Positions 1 to 6,224 are shown, counted from the stretch's first letter. The stretch: 64,000 bases of DNA from Pseudomonadota bacterium (GCA_027486675.1 JAIXOQ010000004.1:62001-126000); one strand, 5' to 3'. Made by a program: numbers and translations. Notes: generated from the sequence alone by a model not told the origin.

Positions 1-341
1 AGCCAGTATTCTTTCAGGTGTAGGAATGCTTCCAACTTTATGGCTGTTATCTGCGGGACCAACGTGCACAACTCGGCTATATTCTCGGGCTGCAAATGCA
101 CTCTGGTTACCTCCTCATAGTCCTGGAGAATAATCGGAAGTGAAGTACTGTCCGCTACACGACGATAATGTCTGATGAATTCCGGTCCGTAGATCCAACC
201 ATCAGGAGGAGCGACCATTACAGCACCGGCCCTTAAATCGAGAGCTGATGCCGTCATTCTTATTGCCTCTTCCGTACCGTTGGCTGACGCACCAACGACT
301 ACAGGGCAACGACCATCAACTATTTCAAAGATTCTTCTAGA
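1..341 (-). pseudogene. Truncated dihydrodipicolinate synthase/aldolase-family gene
   Basis: Read on the minus strand, this stretch gives an uninterrupted piece of a DapA/NAL-family TIM-barrel aldolase. It contains a CPVVVGASANGTEEA segment, the APPDGWIYG segment and an AIKLEA segment, where the family's Schiff-base lysine sits. The C-terminal part lies outside the window. The N-terminal part that normally holds the first barrel strands and the GTTGE-like loop is missing. Homology stops at about base 341, exactly where the repeat at 342-375 begins. I read it as a gene cut off by a rearrangement at the edge of the accessory island. Family assignment is fairly sure; substrate is unknown because this family includes many non-DapA enzymes. 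Confidence 0.7.
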
Positions 342-375
342 GAGTAACTGGGGGACGCCGTGAATGGTGCCGAAG
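342..375 (+). repeat. 34-bp direct repeat, copy 1 (island edge)
   Basis: This sequence (gagtaactgggggacgccgt onward) recurs at 3435-3468 in the same orientation with two differences. In copy 2 it is part of a small reading frame encoding SNWGTPWMVP. Here the Trp codon is TGA, so the frame is broken. The repeat abuts the truncated aldolase and, with copy 2, brackets about 3.1 kb of accessory genes. Confidence 0.75.
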
Positions 376-435
376 AACTGGCGGGTTAGACATGAATACT
401 CAGTGCTATACACCAAGCACCGAAATCGGTGTGGT

Positions 436-1266
436 CTATCTTATGTGCCGAACTTGGCCGGAAATGCGAATCGAGTCGCCAGCATCCTTAGGAATCTTGG
501 CATAAATACGAGACCGCATCCCGATATCTTCCCCTTGAATGATTTCAATCTCGCCGCTACAAGGCCACTGAATATGTCTGAGATACCCAGCAAAAGCAGC
601 TGCAGAGGATCCAGTGGCTGGGTCCTCATAAACTCCGCCTGCTGCAAATGCGTTCCGAGCATGAAAGAGTTGTTCGTTTTCTGCGTATACGACCATCACA
701 GTCACAACTCCTAAATCATTCATGAGATGGAGTCCTTGGTCGAAATCATATCTCATGGCGGAAAGCCGGGTCTTACTGTTTAGAGCCAACAATAGGTGCT
801 CGTTTCCGGCATTGATAAATGCCGATGGAATCTTCTGATCTAAGTCACCCCGGGTATATCCAAAGACTCGTAGTGCCCTCGTGATCACGTCATCATTCGT
901 CGCCTGACTTCGGGTAGGAAACGACTGAAGTGCAGCTGTCATTGTGTTCTTTTTGCTCTCGGCTTCGACGGTAATGGATCCGCTACTGAGTAGGAGCGGG
1001 AACACACCATTTCCATTTTTCAGTGCGAGTGCGGCTCCGAGCGCGAGCGTCGCATGACCGCAGAAAGGAACTTCAACTGTTGGAGAGAAGTAACGGACGG
1101 TCCAGGCGTCCGCAGAAGGCGTTGCAAATACAGTCTCTGAATAGCCGACTTCACACGCGATTGCTTGCATTTGTTCTGCATCTGGCAGTTCGTCCGCGAG
1201 GACCACACCCGCAGGATTGCCCCCAGTGTCGCGGTCCGAAAAAGCAGCAAATTTCTGTACTCTCAT
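436..1266 (-). CDS. PhzF family isomerase/epimerase-like protein
   Basis: A 276-residue PhzF-family protein of usual length with the diaminopimelate-epimerase-like double fold. Visible family marks are the N-terminal GGNPAGVV segment, the EVGYSET segment whose Glu (about residue 44) matches the catalytic acid of PhzF enzymes, the VPFCGHAT motif near residue 70 and the EDPATGSS loop near residue 215. Relatives are cytoplasmic isomerases acting on small molecules; the substrate cannot be told from sequence. It stands alone between the truncated aldolase and a recombinase remnant, as cargo of the island. The reading frame is intact, and the ATG opens directly on the conserved MRVQKF start. Confidence 0.9.
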   Translation of the reverse strand: MRVQKFAAFSDRDTGGNPAGVVLADELPDAEQMQAIACEVGYSETVFATPSADAWTVRYFSPTVEVPFCGHATLALGAALALKNGNGVFPLLLSSGSITVEAESKKNTMTAALQSFPTRSQATNDDVITRALRVFGYTRGDLDQKIPSAFINAGNEHLLLALNSKTRLSAMRYDFDQGLHLMNDLGVVTVMVVYAENEQLFHARNAFAAGGVYEDPATGSSAAAFAGYLRHIQWPCSGEIEIIQGEDIGMRSRIYAKIPKDAGDSIRISGQVRHIR

Positions 1267-1324
1267 CCCACATGTTTATACACGAGCCAAACTAGATGCG
1301 ATAGCAAGCGACGCCTTAAGGACC

Positions 1325-1426
1325 TACGGAAGCACCATCGCGGACATCACACGCCACATGAATGCCCCCAAGATCCCGCCCCGCCGGGGACACGAGTGGC
1401 ACTACATGACCATCAGAAGCATTTTA
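1325..1426 (+). pseudogene. Serine-recombinase tail fragment, copy 1
   Basis: The frame reads ITRHMNAPKIPPRRGHEWHY then MTIRSIL. This is the end of the recombinase domain of large serine recombinases (pattern: few residues, W, T-x-R-S/N-I-L). A near-identical stretch occurs at 3161-3262 with roughly 85% nucleotide identity by eye. Nothing upstream continues the domain because PhzF occupies that side. It is an orphan 3' fragment of a recombinase gene, not a functional gene. Confidence 0.65.
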
Positions 1427-1486
1427 ATTCAGCCGTGTGCCGGATGCTTGCAATTTCAGTGCTCCAGGCAGAACCCATAATTCTTC

Positions 1487-1515
1487 TCGACATAGTATGC
1501 CATATATGGCATAAT
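1487..1515 (+). promoter_or_regulatory. Promoter with embedded palindromic operator for the HigBA-type pair
   Basis: A sigma70-like promoter can be read as TCGACA (1487-1492), 17-bp spacer, CATAAT (1510-1515). The perfect 18-bp palindrome tatgccatatatggcata (1496-1513) fills the spacer and enters the -10 box, the expected place for autorepression by a toxin-antitoxin complex. Transcription would start near 1522 and the toxin ATG is at 1524, with no ribosome binding site before it. The mRNA is therefore probably leaderless. Confidence 0.6.
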
Positions 1516-1523
1516 CGTACATA

Positions 1524-1823
1524 ATGAGGGTGAAGCGCACTGACGAGTTTGATGCCTGGTTTGACGACCAGAATGTAAAAGACCAGGCTCAGGTGGATGC
1601 TCGCATCCAAAGAATTGAAGATCATGATCATTTCGGTGACGCAAAGGATTTGGGAGAAGGCTTAGCTGAACTTCGCTGGGCAAATGGTAGGCGAGTCTAC
1701 TTCACTCGAGTTTACGATACAGATGGTTCACTCGTTTTATTGATTTTAGGAGGAATGAAGAATGGCCAGAAAAAAGACATCAAAAAAGCAAGGCTTCTCG
1801 TTCGAAAATATGCCCATGCTTGA
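1524..1823 (+). CDS. RelE/HigB-superfamily toxin (HI1419-like)
   Basis: A 99-residue protein of the RelE/HigB superfamily, 'addiction module killer' (HI1419-like) subgroup. The recognisable pattern is FDAWFDD near the start, a GDAKDLGEGLAELRW segment in the middle and a GRRVYFTRVY strand, followed by a Lys-rich helix with KKDIKKA near the C terminus. Members cut mRNA at the ribosome and are neutralised by the partner antitoxin. The stop lies 62 nt inside the next gene, the usual toxin-first order for this subgroup. Chosen start is the first ATG after the palindromic promoter. Confidence 0.85.
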   Translation: MRVKRTDEFDAWFDDQNVKDQAQVDARIQRIEDHDHFGDAKDLGEGLAELRWANGRRVYFTRVYDTDGSLVLLILGGMKNGQKKDIKKARLLVRKYAHA

Positions 1824-2094
1824 GCTGAAGTCGAACGTTAAGTTTAAGGATGCCAAGGCGTCTGATCGTTTGAAGGATAGGCACTATGTTGCCGCTGCGC
1901 TCATTCAGTGCCTTCAAGATGGCGATGCGGATGCATTTAAGGAAATTCTTGGTAGTTATCTAGACGTAGTGAATAAGAGCAATTTTTCGAAGAAAACAGA
2001 CATTCCTGAGCGAACTCTCTACAGGATGGTTTCTGATGAAGGTAATCCAACACTAGATAACATTGCTCGTGTTGTACATGCGCTCTGTGCCTAA
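1762..2094 (+). CDS. HI1420-like HTH antitoxin
   Basis: A 110-residue DNA-binding antitoxin partner of the upstream toxin. The C-terminal half carries the family's helix-turn-helix region: LGSYLDVVNKSNFSKKTDIP, then ERTLYRMVSDEGNPTLDNIA, matching the 'alSresLYralsedGNPtl' pattern of HI1420-type 'putative addiction module antidote' proteins. The first 25 residues are Lys-rich and overlap the toxin gene by 62 nt. Translation is probably coupled. It likely binds the palindrome at 1496-1513 to repress the pair. Confidence 0.85.
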   Translation: MARKKTSKKQGFSFENMPMLELKSNVKFKDAKASDRLKDRHYVAAALIQCLQDGDADAFKEILGSYLDVVNKSNFSKKTDIPERTLYRMVSDEGNPTLDNIARVVHALCA

Positions 2095-2136
2095 GAAGGT
2101 GCGGTCTTCAAAAACGACAAATTAGGGGGACAATTG

Positions 2137-2505
2137 ATGCTTATCGAGTTTCCAAATGTAAATCGCTCATTGCTCGTCATCCAATTCAAGCAACCTTACC
2201 TAGACTGGGCGAACCAACTTCCTGATCCTCCCGAAAAGGGACTGCCTGATCCACAAGTATTTGAAAACTTTGACCAAGAACCGCGTGCATATCTAATCCC
2301 CGAAATCTTCGATGAAGACGAGTTAGAGGCTTTTTTTGAGAGAATGTGGATTTCACTATTCGAGAGTTTACTCGCCGATCGGGTATCCGACGAAAAACAC
2401 TGGCCAAAAAAGAGAACGATGAAAATGTTTGCTAACTGGTTTGAACTCTCATTTACTTCGACTGTGAGCGATCTTTGGAGCAAGGAACCGCTGGAGCACG
2501 TTTGA
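2137..2505 (+). CDS. Conserved hypothetical protein, VNRSLLVI family
   Basis: A 122-residue acidic protein starting MLIEFPNVNRSLLVI. It contains PYLDWANQLPDPPE, RAYLIPEIFDEDE, an aromatic FFERMWISLFESLLADRV segment and WPKKRTMKMFANWFELSF. I recognise this layout from a widespread family of unknown function that is often annotated as hypothetical protein. There is no signal peptide or membrane segment, so it is probably cytoplasmic. The ATG at 2137 is preferred over the TTG three bases earlier because aggggg lies 7 bases upstream of it. It follows the antitoxin by 42 bp. Its stop sits 5 bp before tRNA-tail copy A. Confidence 0.75.
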   Translation: MLIEFPNVNRSLLVIQFKQPYLDWANQLPDPPEKGLPDPQVFENFDQEPRAYLIPEIFDEDELEAFFERMWISLFESLLADRVSDEKHWPKKRTMKMFANWFELSFTSTVSDLWSKEPLEHV

Positions 2506-2510
2506 TAATT

Positions 2511-2783
2511 GCCCGCCGCGATTCATGGACGCCATCGTGGCGTCCACCCTTCGGGCGACACTCGTTACACTCGTGTCGTGCAAAAATGCCATCATGGCAT
2601 TTTTGTCATGTCGGCACATCCTGTGCCTCGCCCTTAGGGCGATGCTCATAAATTCGCATCGTGCGTTTTGGCCATCATGGCGGGTGCGGTGCTTTTGCTC
2701 GCTTCACGCTCGCAAAGTCCACATTCAGTGGACACGCATCCTCCCCATTTTTTCGCTTCCAGCTCAAAAATTGTCGAACACGG
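2511..2783. repeat. tRNA-tail plus hairpin-array unit, copy A (degenerate)
   Basis: It begins with gcccgccgcgattc (2511-2524), the last part of the tRNA-Arg(UCU) gene at 6225 in the same orientation. It continues as a chain of small inverted repeats: ggacgcca-tcg-tggcgtcc, a cgacac/gtgtcg hairpin, aaaaatgcca-tca-tggcattttt, and ggcac-atcct-gtgcc. A fourth CCATCATGG hairpin (near 2670) lacks its right half. After the array, tcgaacacgg (2774-2783) resumes the tRNA T-arm sequence. The following bases up to about 2856 match copy C (to 6094), but the long inverted repeat present there is absent here. Short reading frames across it are by-products. Confidence 0.75.
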
Positions 2784-2878
2784 CGCTTCGCTACGTCTTC
2801 TCACCGCTAGCAGGCAAGCGACAATTTTTCCGTCTCACTCAGAGATACCTATCCCCAATCGTGTATCTAGCGGATTTT

Positions 2879-3310
2879 ATTCCGTTTGCTGTAAGACGCA
2901 GAGTCTCTTTTTCTGAGGAAATCGCCGATTCTTACACTGAAGGTGCGTCTTTGCAGAAATTAGCGCGGCTACATCAGGTCTCAAAGAACACTGCACGTAG
3001 AACATTATAAGACCAAGGTATTGCCATTCGTCACAGTAAAGAATGGCAGGACGGATTCTTTCGCGGGACACCGCCCTATGGATTTGTAGCCATAGACGGG
3101 AAGCTCATGGAGTGTCCGCGTGAACAACAAAACCTAAAGATCATCCTGAAACTCTGGCATGCAGGCAGCACATTCGCGGACATCACGCGCCACATGAATG
3201 ACCACAAGATCCCGCCACGCCGGGCACGCGAGTGGCACTACATGACCATTAGATCGATCTTGAAATACCAAAGTGAGCAGAACCAAAAACCAAAGGAGAC
3301 TGAACTATGA
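2879..3310 (+). pseudogene. Decayed serine recombinase C-terminal region
   Basis: One reading frame runs through an HTH-like part (LQKLARLHQVSKNTARRTL), an in-frame TAA at 3008-3010, then TPPYGFVAIDGKLMECPREQ and ITRHMNDHKIPPRRAREWHY, ending SILKYQ and a Lys-rich tail. The second part matches the 'recombinase' domain that follows the catalytic domain in large serine recombinases. The catalytic N-terminal domain with its active serine is absent. Upstream sequence is the hairpin repeat. One nonsense codon and loss of the catalytic part make this a relic. A second copy of its tail lies at 1325-1426. Confidence 0.7.
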
Positions 3311-3540
3311 ACCTCGACAAACTTGTACCCGTGGCAATTGCATTTGCGTTGATGGCAGCGGCCAGCGGGAACCTACCCTAGGTCATCCATCAGATTCGGA
3401 TTGCTCAGGCGCACTTGATTCAAGAATCAAAAGCGAGTAACTGGGGGACGCCGTGGATGGTGCCGGAGTCAGTGCGCCGATACCATTGGGTTAGGCTGAA
3501 GCGCACGCGCTTAGGATTTCACTCGAAAACTACGAAATGA
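3307..3540 (+). pseudogene. Small reading frame with one internal stop, tail of the recombinase module
   Basis: It starts ATGA-overlapped with the recombinase remnant and reads MNLDKLVPVAIAFALMAAAS. A TAG follows at 3379-3381, and the same frame then continues for 52 codons (QIRIAQAHLIQESKASNWGT and onward) to TGA at 3540. The hydrophobic start suggests a membrane anchor or signal sequence. The 34-bp repeat lies in the second half. I do not recognise the family. The frame staying open on both sides of one stop suggests recent inactivation. Confidence 0.5.
3435..3468 (+). repeat. 34-bp direct repeat, copy 2
   Basis: Second copy of the repeat at 342-375, same orientation, with two mismatches over about 34 bp. 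It lies inside the frame encoding SNWGTPWMVPE. The pair brackets PhzF, the HigBA-type pair and the recombinase remnant. Confidence 0.75.
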
Positions 3541-3613
3541 GGGTCTGATCCCGCATGAACTTACAATGAATCAATCGAATTGATAGTGAGGCCGTTCGAC
3601 AAAGGTAGAGGAT

Positions 3614-3642
3614 TTGACATTCTCATACTAAAAAAGTAAGAC
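3614..3642 (+). promoter_or_regulatory. Possible promoter of the transglutaminase-like gene
   Basis: A perfect -35 box TTGACA (3614-3619) is followed after 17 bp by a weak -10 (TAAGAC, 3637-3642). Transcription would begin at about 3649, where the GTG start codon lies, so the gene would be leaderless. Confidence 0.35.
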
Positions 3643-3648
3643 TTTCGC

Positions 3649-4521
3649 GTGCCGCGCATAACTAAACTCCTACCATCATCCTTAGGCTTCTCGCTCATTT
3701 TGTTAAGTATTTCAGCGCACGCCGGGATCTGTCGGTGGCTTACGGAAAGGAATCTTTCTAACGGTCTCTCAAAAAAAGAGATTAAGTACGTTTCCACGCA
3801 AGTGGAGCTCGATACAAATCGGTCGAACTATTGGATCTGGGGAAAAGAACGCCTTGCAAGGGACGAACGGATCATCGTTCTTGTTGACGCAAAGCTCGAT
3901 AATCATTTGGCAAAATGGTTCGAGAAAGAAAGCCTTCATAAATACAAGGACATCGCTTCAATTGATGCATTGGCGGAGAGGGTAGAACTCACTTTCTTTG
4001 AGTCATTAAAAGAGGAACCGAACAAAAAACGTGTTGCCAGACATGAGAAACTCACTGGTATCGACATACTCTATGGCACGAATAGAATCACGAAGTTGGG
4101 AGACTACATCAAAAATGGCATCGGAGAATGCAGACACCAAAGTGTTTTGATGGCCGTGGCTCTTTTACGCTCATCCATTCATGCAAGTGTTCTTACGGGA
4201 TACCTTCGCGCAGTGACTTCTGCCGGAAAAGTATTGAACGGAGTCGGGCACGCGCTGGTTCAATATGAATTTGAGGGAAAATCTTACATCGTCGATCCTA
4301 TAAATCGAGTCGATTCGATACCTAAGCCTTCTGACGGCGACATTAAGCTATTTACGTATTTTGATGAGTCGCTTGAATCGGATGTCGACGTGATTTTTTC
4401 GCCGGATCAACATCAATTTACGCCCCCTCTATCTCGAGTGGACGCAACCAATCTCGAACTACTCTCTCCAGAAACGAAATCGACTTTTCGCGAAAGAAGA
4501 AAAAGTCGCTGGGATTTCTAG
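3649..4521 (+). CDS. Secreted transglutaminase-like cysteine protein (EDR1-like)
   Basis: A 290-residue protein with an N-terminal signal peptide (hydrophobic SLGFSLILLSISAHA, cleavage after AHA near residue 25). The core has the three spaced motifs of transglutaminase-like/EDR1-type folds: IGECRHQSVLM around residue 165 (catalytic Cys), GVGHALVQYEF around 205 (His) and KSYIVDPINR around 217 (Asp). Such proteins are papain-like hydrolases or transferases, and the export signal places this one in the periplasm or outside. Substrate is unknown. The GTG start is chosen because the signal peptide begins there. It is cargo between the recombinase relic and a toxin-antitoxin-like pair. Confidence 0.8.
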   Translation: MPRITKLLPSSLGFSLILLSISAHAGICRWLTERNLSNGLSKKEIKYVSTQVELDTNRSNYWIWGKERLARDERIIVLVDAKLDNHLAKWFEKESLHKYKDIASIDALAERVELTFFESLKEEPNKKRVARHEKLTGIDILYGTNRITKLGDYIKNGIGECRHQSVLMAVALLRSSIHASVLTGYLRAVTSAGKVLNGVGHALVQYEFEGKSYIVDPINRVDSIPKPSDGDIKLFTYFDESLESDVDVIFSPDQHQFTPPLSRVDATNLELLSPETKSTFRERRKSRWDF

Positions 4522-4813
4522 ATGGTGTATTTTCCCTAGACCGAAGCATTTCTCTAGATCTCGCTCCATAAATCAGGGCACATCGATCGGATGATTACCC
4601 ACGGCCTGCGCGACCTAAGTTCCTGAACGCTGAGGCTTATGACTTAGGAAAAAACTCTCAGCGCTGGACGAACCGGAATGATCACCAAGAACCTTCCCGC
4701 ATTTTACAATCACGTGCATGTCGGTTGGCCCAAGACTTAATGAGTGATCTTACTGACTGGCAATCTATGCAAGGCACAGGGCGTGGTCCACTTGAGTCCC
4801 TGGTGTGATGGCC
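4522..4813. other. Intergenic gap without recognised content
   Basis: 292 bases between two convergent gene ends. I see no convincing reading frame, RNA gene or strong terminator hairpin. It may contain decayed sequence. Confidence 0.5.
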
Positions 4814-5116
4814 TCAACTCACTTTTAACTCCAAATTCGGATTAATTTTTTCATACAGACTAATGAGCCTGTCTGTTGAAAATTCATCCAGTCGATTGCG
4901 CAGAATCTTACTCACTTTGGCTTCATCAATTCCAAGAATTTTTGACATCTCTCGCTGAGTAATTTTTTTTACCATGAGGTACACAACAAATTTTTGCTGT
5001 AGATCAAACCTAAGCTTCTCAAGCGGAGTTGGGTTCAATGGAGGTGCAAGCGTACCCTCCACTTTTTCGAGCTTCTTTAAGACCTTGTTAATTTCAGCAC
5101 GGCTAGGAAATCCCAT
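4814..5116 (-). CDS. XRE-family HTH antitoxin-like protein
   Basis: A 100-residue protein with an HTH of the HTH_37/XRE type in its C-terminal half: KKITQREMSKILGIDEAKVS, then KILRNRLDEFSTDRLISLYE. The LrnrLdeFStdrLisL pattern is typical of antitoxins encoded just after a RelE/HigB-like toxin. The N-terminal half is a charged helical region for partner binding. It begins two bases after the stop of the upstream toxin-like gene, so the two are one transcript. It probably represses from the inverted repeat at 5430-5445. Confidence 0.75.
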   Translation of the reverse strand: MGFPSRAEINKVLKKLEKVEGTLAPPLNPTPLEKLRFDLQQKFVVYLMVKKITQREMSKILGIDEAKVSKILRNRLDEFSTDRLISLYEKINPNLELKVS

Positions 5117-5118
5117 AA

Positions 5119-5409
5119 CTACCTCCGATAAGCGTTCACAACGCCAATATAAAACTGATCATCTTCAAGGAGCCAGATGAGCTTGTACCGCTTCCCATTC
5201 AATTCCATCTTGTCTTCGACAAAATAGGAGTAGCTCGTATCCACATCATCTGGAACCATCACCCGTCCATCGAGCTGCCTCACTAAAGCGAGGATGATTT
5301 CGTCCGAAACGCTGTCAGCATGCTTTTCTTCGTAATGCGGCGAAATAATCACTTTCTTGATCACCCGAAAATTAAAGCGAATGCTAATGTCATACTCGCG
5401 GAGCTGCAC
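5119..5409 (-). CDS. Putative type II toxin (DUF4258/RelE-like)
   Basis: A 96-residue protein. Its layout is IIKSPH-like [18 protein letters not shown], a central helix and a strand pair [20 protein letters not shown] followed by [17 protein letters not shown]. It resembles small RelE-fold or DUF4258-type toxins, and the tightly coupled HTH gene downstream fits a toxin-first type II pair. I am not certain of the family. It starts with GTG, with aagaag a few bases upstream and a taaaat -10-like box before that. It is part of the tRNA-Arg island cargo. Confidence 0.6.
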   Translation of the reverse strand: MQLREYDISIRFNFRVIKKVIISPHYEEKHADSVSDEIILALVRQLDGRVMVPDDVDTSYSYFVEDKMELNGKRYKLIWLLEDDQFYIGVVNAYRR

Positions 5410-5429
5410 TCTTCTTATTTTAACCTAGT

Positions 5430-5445
5430 TTGCCATTTTTGGCAA
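5430..5445 (-). promoter_or_regulatory. Inverted repeat upstream of the second toxin-antitoxin-like pair
   Basis: ttgcca-tttt-tggcaa, 6-bp arms, 21 bp upstream of the toxin start. On the minus strand it lies just upstream of a TAAAAT-like -10 box, so it is well placed as an operator for the HTH partner. Confidence 0.5.
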
Positions 5446-5513
5446 GTAGGTCCTTTGTCTGGTTTTTTTCCCAAACATGCTAGGTCTTCATGGGTGTGGG
5501 GTTCAAATATTAG

Positions 5514-5708
5514 TGGCGCGCCCGCCGCGATTCATGTCGCCCATCCATGGGCGCCACCCTCCGGGCGACACTCGTTTCACTCGCGCCGTGCAAAAATGCC
5601 ATCATGGCATTTTTGTCATGTCGGCACATCCTGTGCCTCGCCCTTAGGGGCGATGCTCATGAATTCGCATCGTGCGATTCGGCCCTCATGGCCGAATCGT
5701 CGAACACG
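5514..5708. repeat. tRNA-tail plus hairpin-array unit, copy B
   Basis: It starts with tggcgcgcccgccgcgattc (5514-5533), an exact 20-bp copy of the 3' end of the tRNA-Arg at 6225, CCA included. The hairpin array follows: gcgcccat/atgggcgc variant, a degenerate cgacac hairpin, aaaaatgcca-tca-tggcattttt, ggcac-atcct-gtgcc and gattcggcc-ctcat-ggccgaatc. It ends with tcgaacacg (5700-5708), which resumes the tRNA T-arm. It is closely similar to copy A up to the last hairpin, which has a different stem. Confidence 0.85.
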
Positions 5709-5769
5709 TTAACTTCGACGTGTTCTCGTCGATGACAGGGCACGCCAAACAGTACCTACGCCTCAGAGG

Positions 5770-5887
5770 TACCCCTCTTATTTAATACTTCTTCCCAGTG
5801 AGGCTAAAAGAGCGGAGCAGGATGCGGAGCGATAGATCCCATGGATGGATCTGCCTCACTGGGAAGAAGTATTAAATAAGAGGGGTA
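5770..5887. repeat. Long inverted-repeat element 1 (35-bp perfect arms)
   Basis: The left arm 5770-5804 and right arm 5853-5887 are perfectly complementary over 35 bp, with a 48-base loop. The loop begins taaaagagcg, contains gcgatag, and ends in a small hairpin with the apex ccatggatgg. Loop landmarks are shared with element 2, whereas arm bases differ in a paired fashion. No reading frame of note. Confidence 0.95.
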
Positions 5888-5909
5888 TTTATGGGGCATG
5901 TTTTAGAAG

Positions 5910-6020
5910 TGGCGCGCCCGCCGCGATTCATGGACGCCATCGTGGCGTCCACCCTTCGGGCGACACTCGTTACACTCGCGTCGTGCGTTTTGGCCATCAT
6001 GGCCAAAACGTCGAACACGG
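5910..6020. repeat. tRNA-tail plus hairpin-array unit, copy C
   Basis: It starts with the same exact 20-bp tRNA-Arg tail (5910-5929). The array is shorter: ggacgcca-tcg-tggcgtcc, the cgacac hairpin, then gttttggcca-tca-tggccaaaac, followed by tcgaacacgg (6011-6020). Compared with copies A and B it looks like a deletion between two cgtgc motifs that removed the aaaaatg hairpin and its neighbours. The following bases to 6081 match copy A and lead into inverted-repeat element 2. Confidence 0.85.
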
Positions 6021-6081
6021 CGCTTCGCTACGTCTTCTCACCGCCAGCAGGCGAGCGACAATTTTTCCGTCTCACTCAGAG

Positions 6082-6201
6082 ATACCTATCCCCATACTTC
6101 TTTCCCCAAGTAAGGCTAAAAGAGCGTCGCACGATGCGACGCGATAGCACCCATGGATGGGTGGCCGCCTTACTTGGGGAAAGAAGTATGGGGATAGGTA
6201 T
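6082..6201. repeat. Long inverted-repeat element 2 (35-bp perfect arms)
   Basis: Arms 6082-6116 and 6167-6201 are perfectly complementary over 35 bp; the loop is 50 bases. The loop begins taaaagagcg, carries an 8-bp hairpin gcgtcgca-cga-tgcgacgc, then gatag and a second hairpin caccca-tgga-tgggtg. Single-stranded, it would form a Y-shaped three-way junction. It ends 23 bp from the 3' end of the tRNA-Arg gene. Confidence 0.95.
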
Positions 6202-6224
6202 TTAAGAGAAAAGAAGAAAAAAAT

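Noticed and set aside
364-714. Plus-strand 116-residue frame opposite PhzF
   Set aside because: It lies antisense to the conserved PhzF gene, begins in the broken 34-bp repeat and has no recognisable domain.
2525-3006. Reading frames through the hairpin arrays (e.g. 2525-3010, 5547-5735, 5845-6147, 5891-6205) as genes
   Set aside because: They run through palindromic repeats and long inverted-repeat arms, differ in frame between copies, and lack start signals. Only the recombinase-like end after 2879 has recognisable protein similarity.
5770-6201. Integron attC sites or a known ribozyme
   Set aside because: The attC core triplet/heptamer words are not seen at the stem ends, the arms are perfectly paired without extrahelical bases, and no ribozyme core I know fits the loop. 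Left as an unassigned element.
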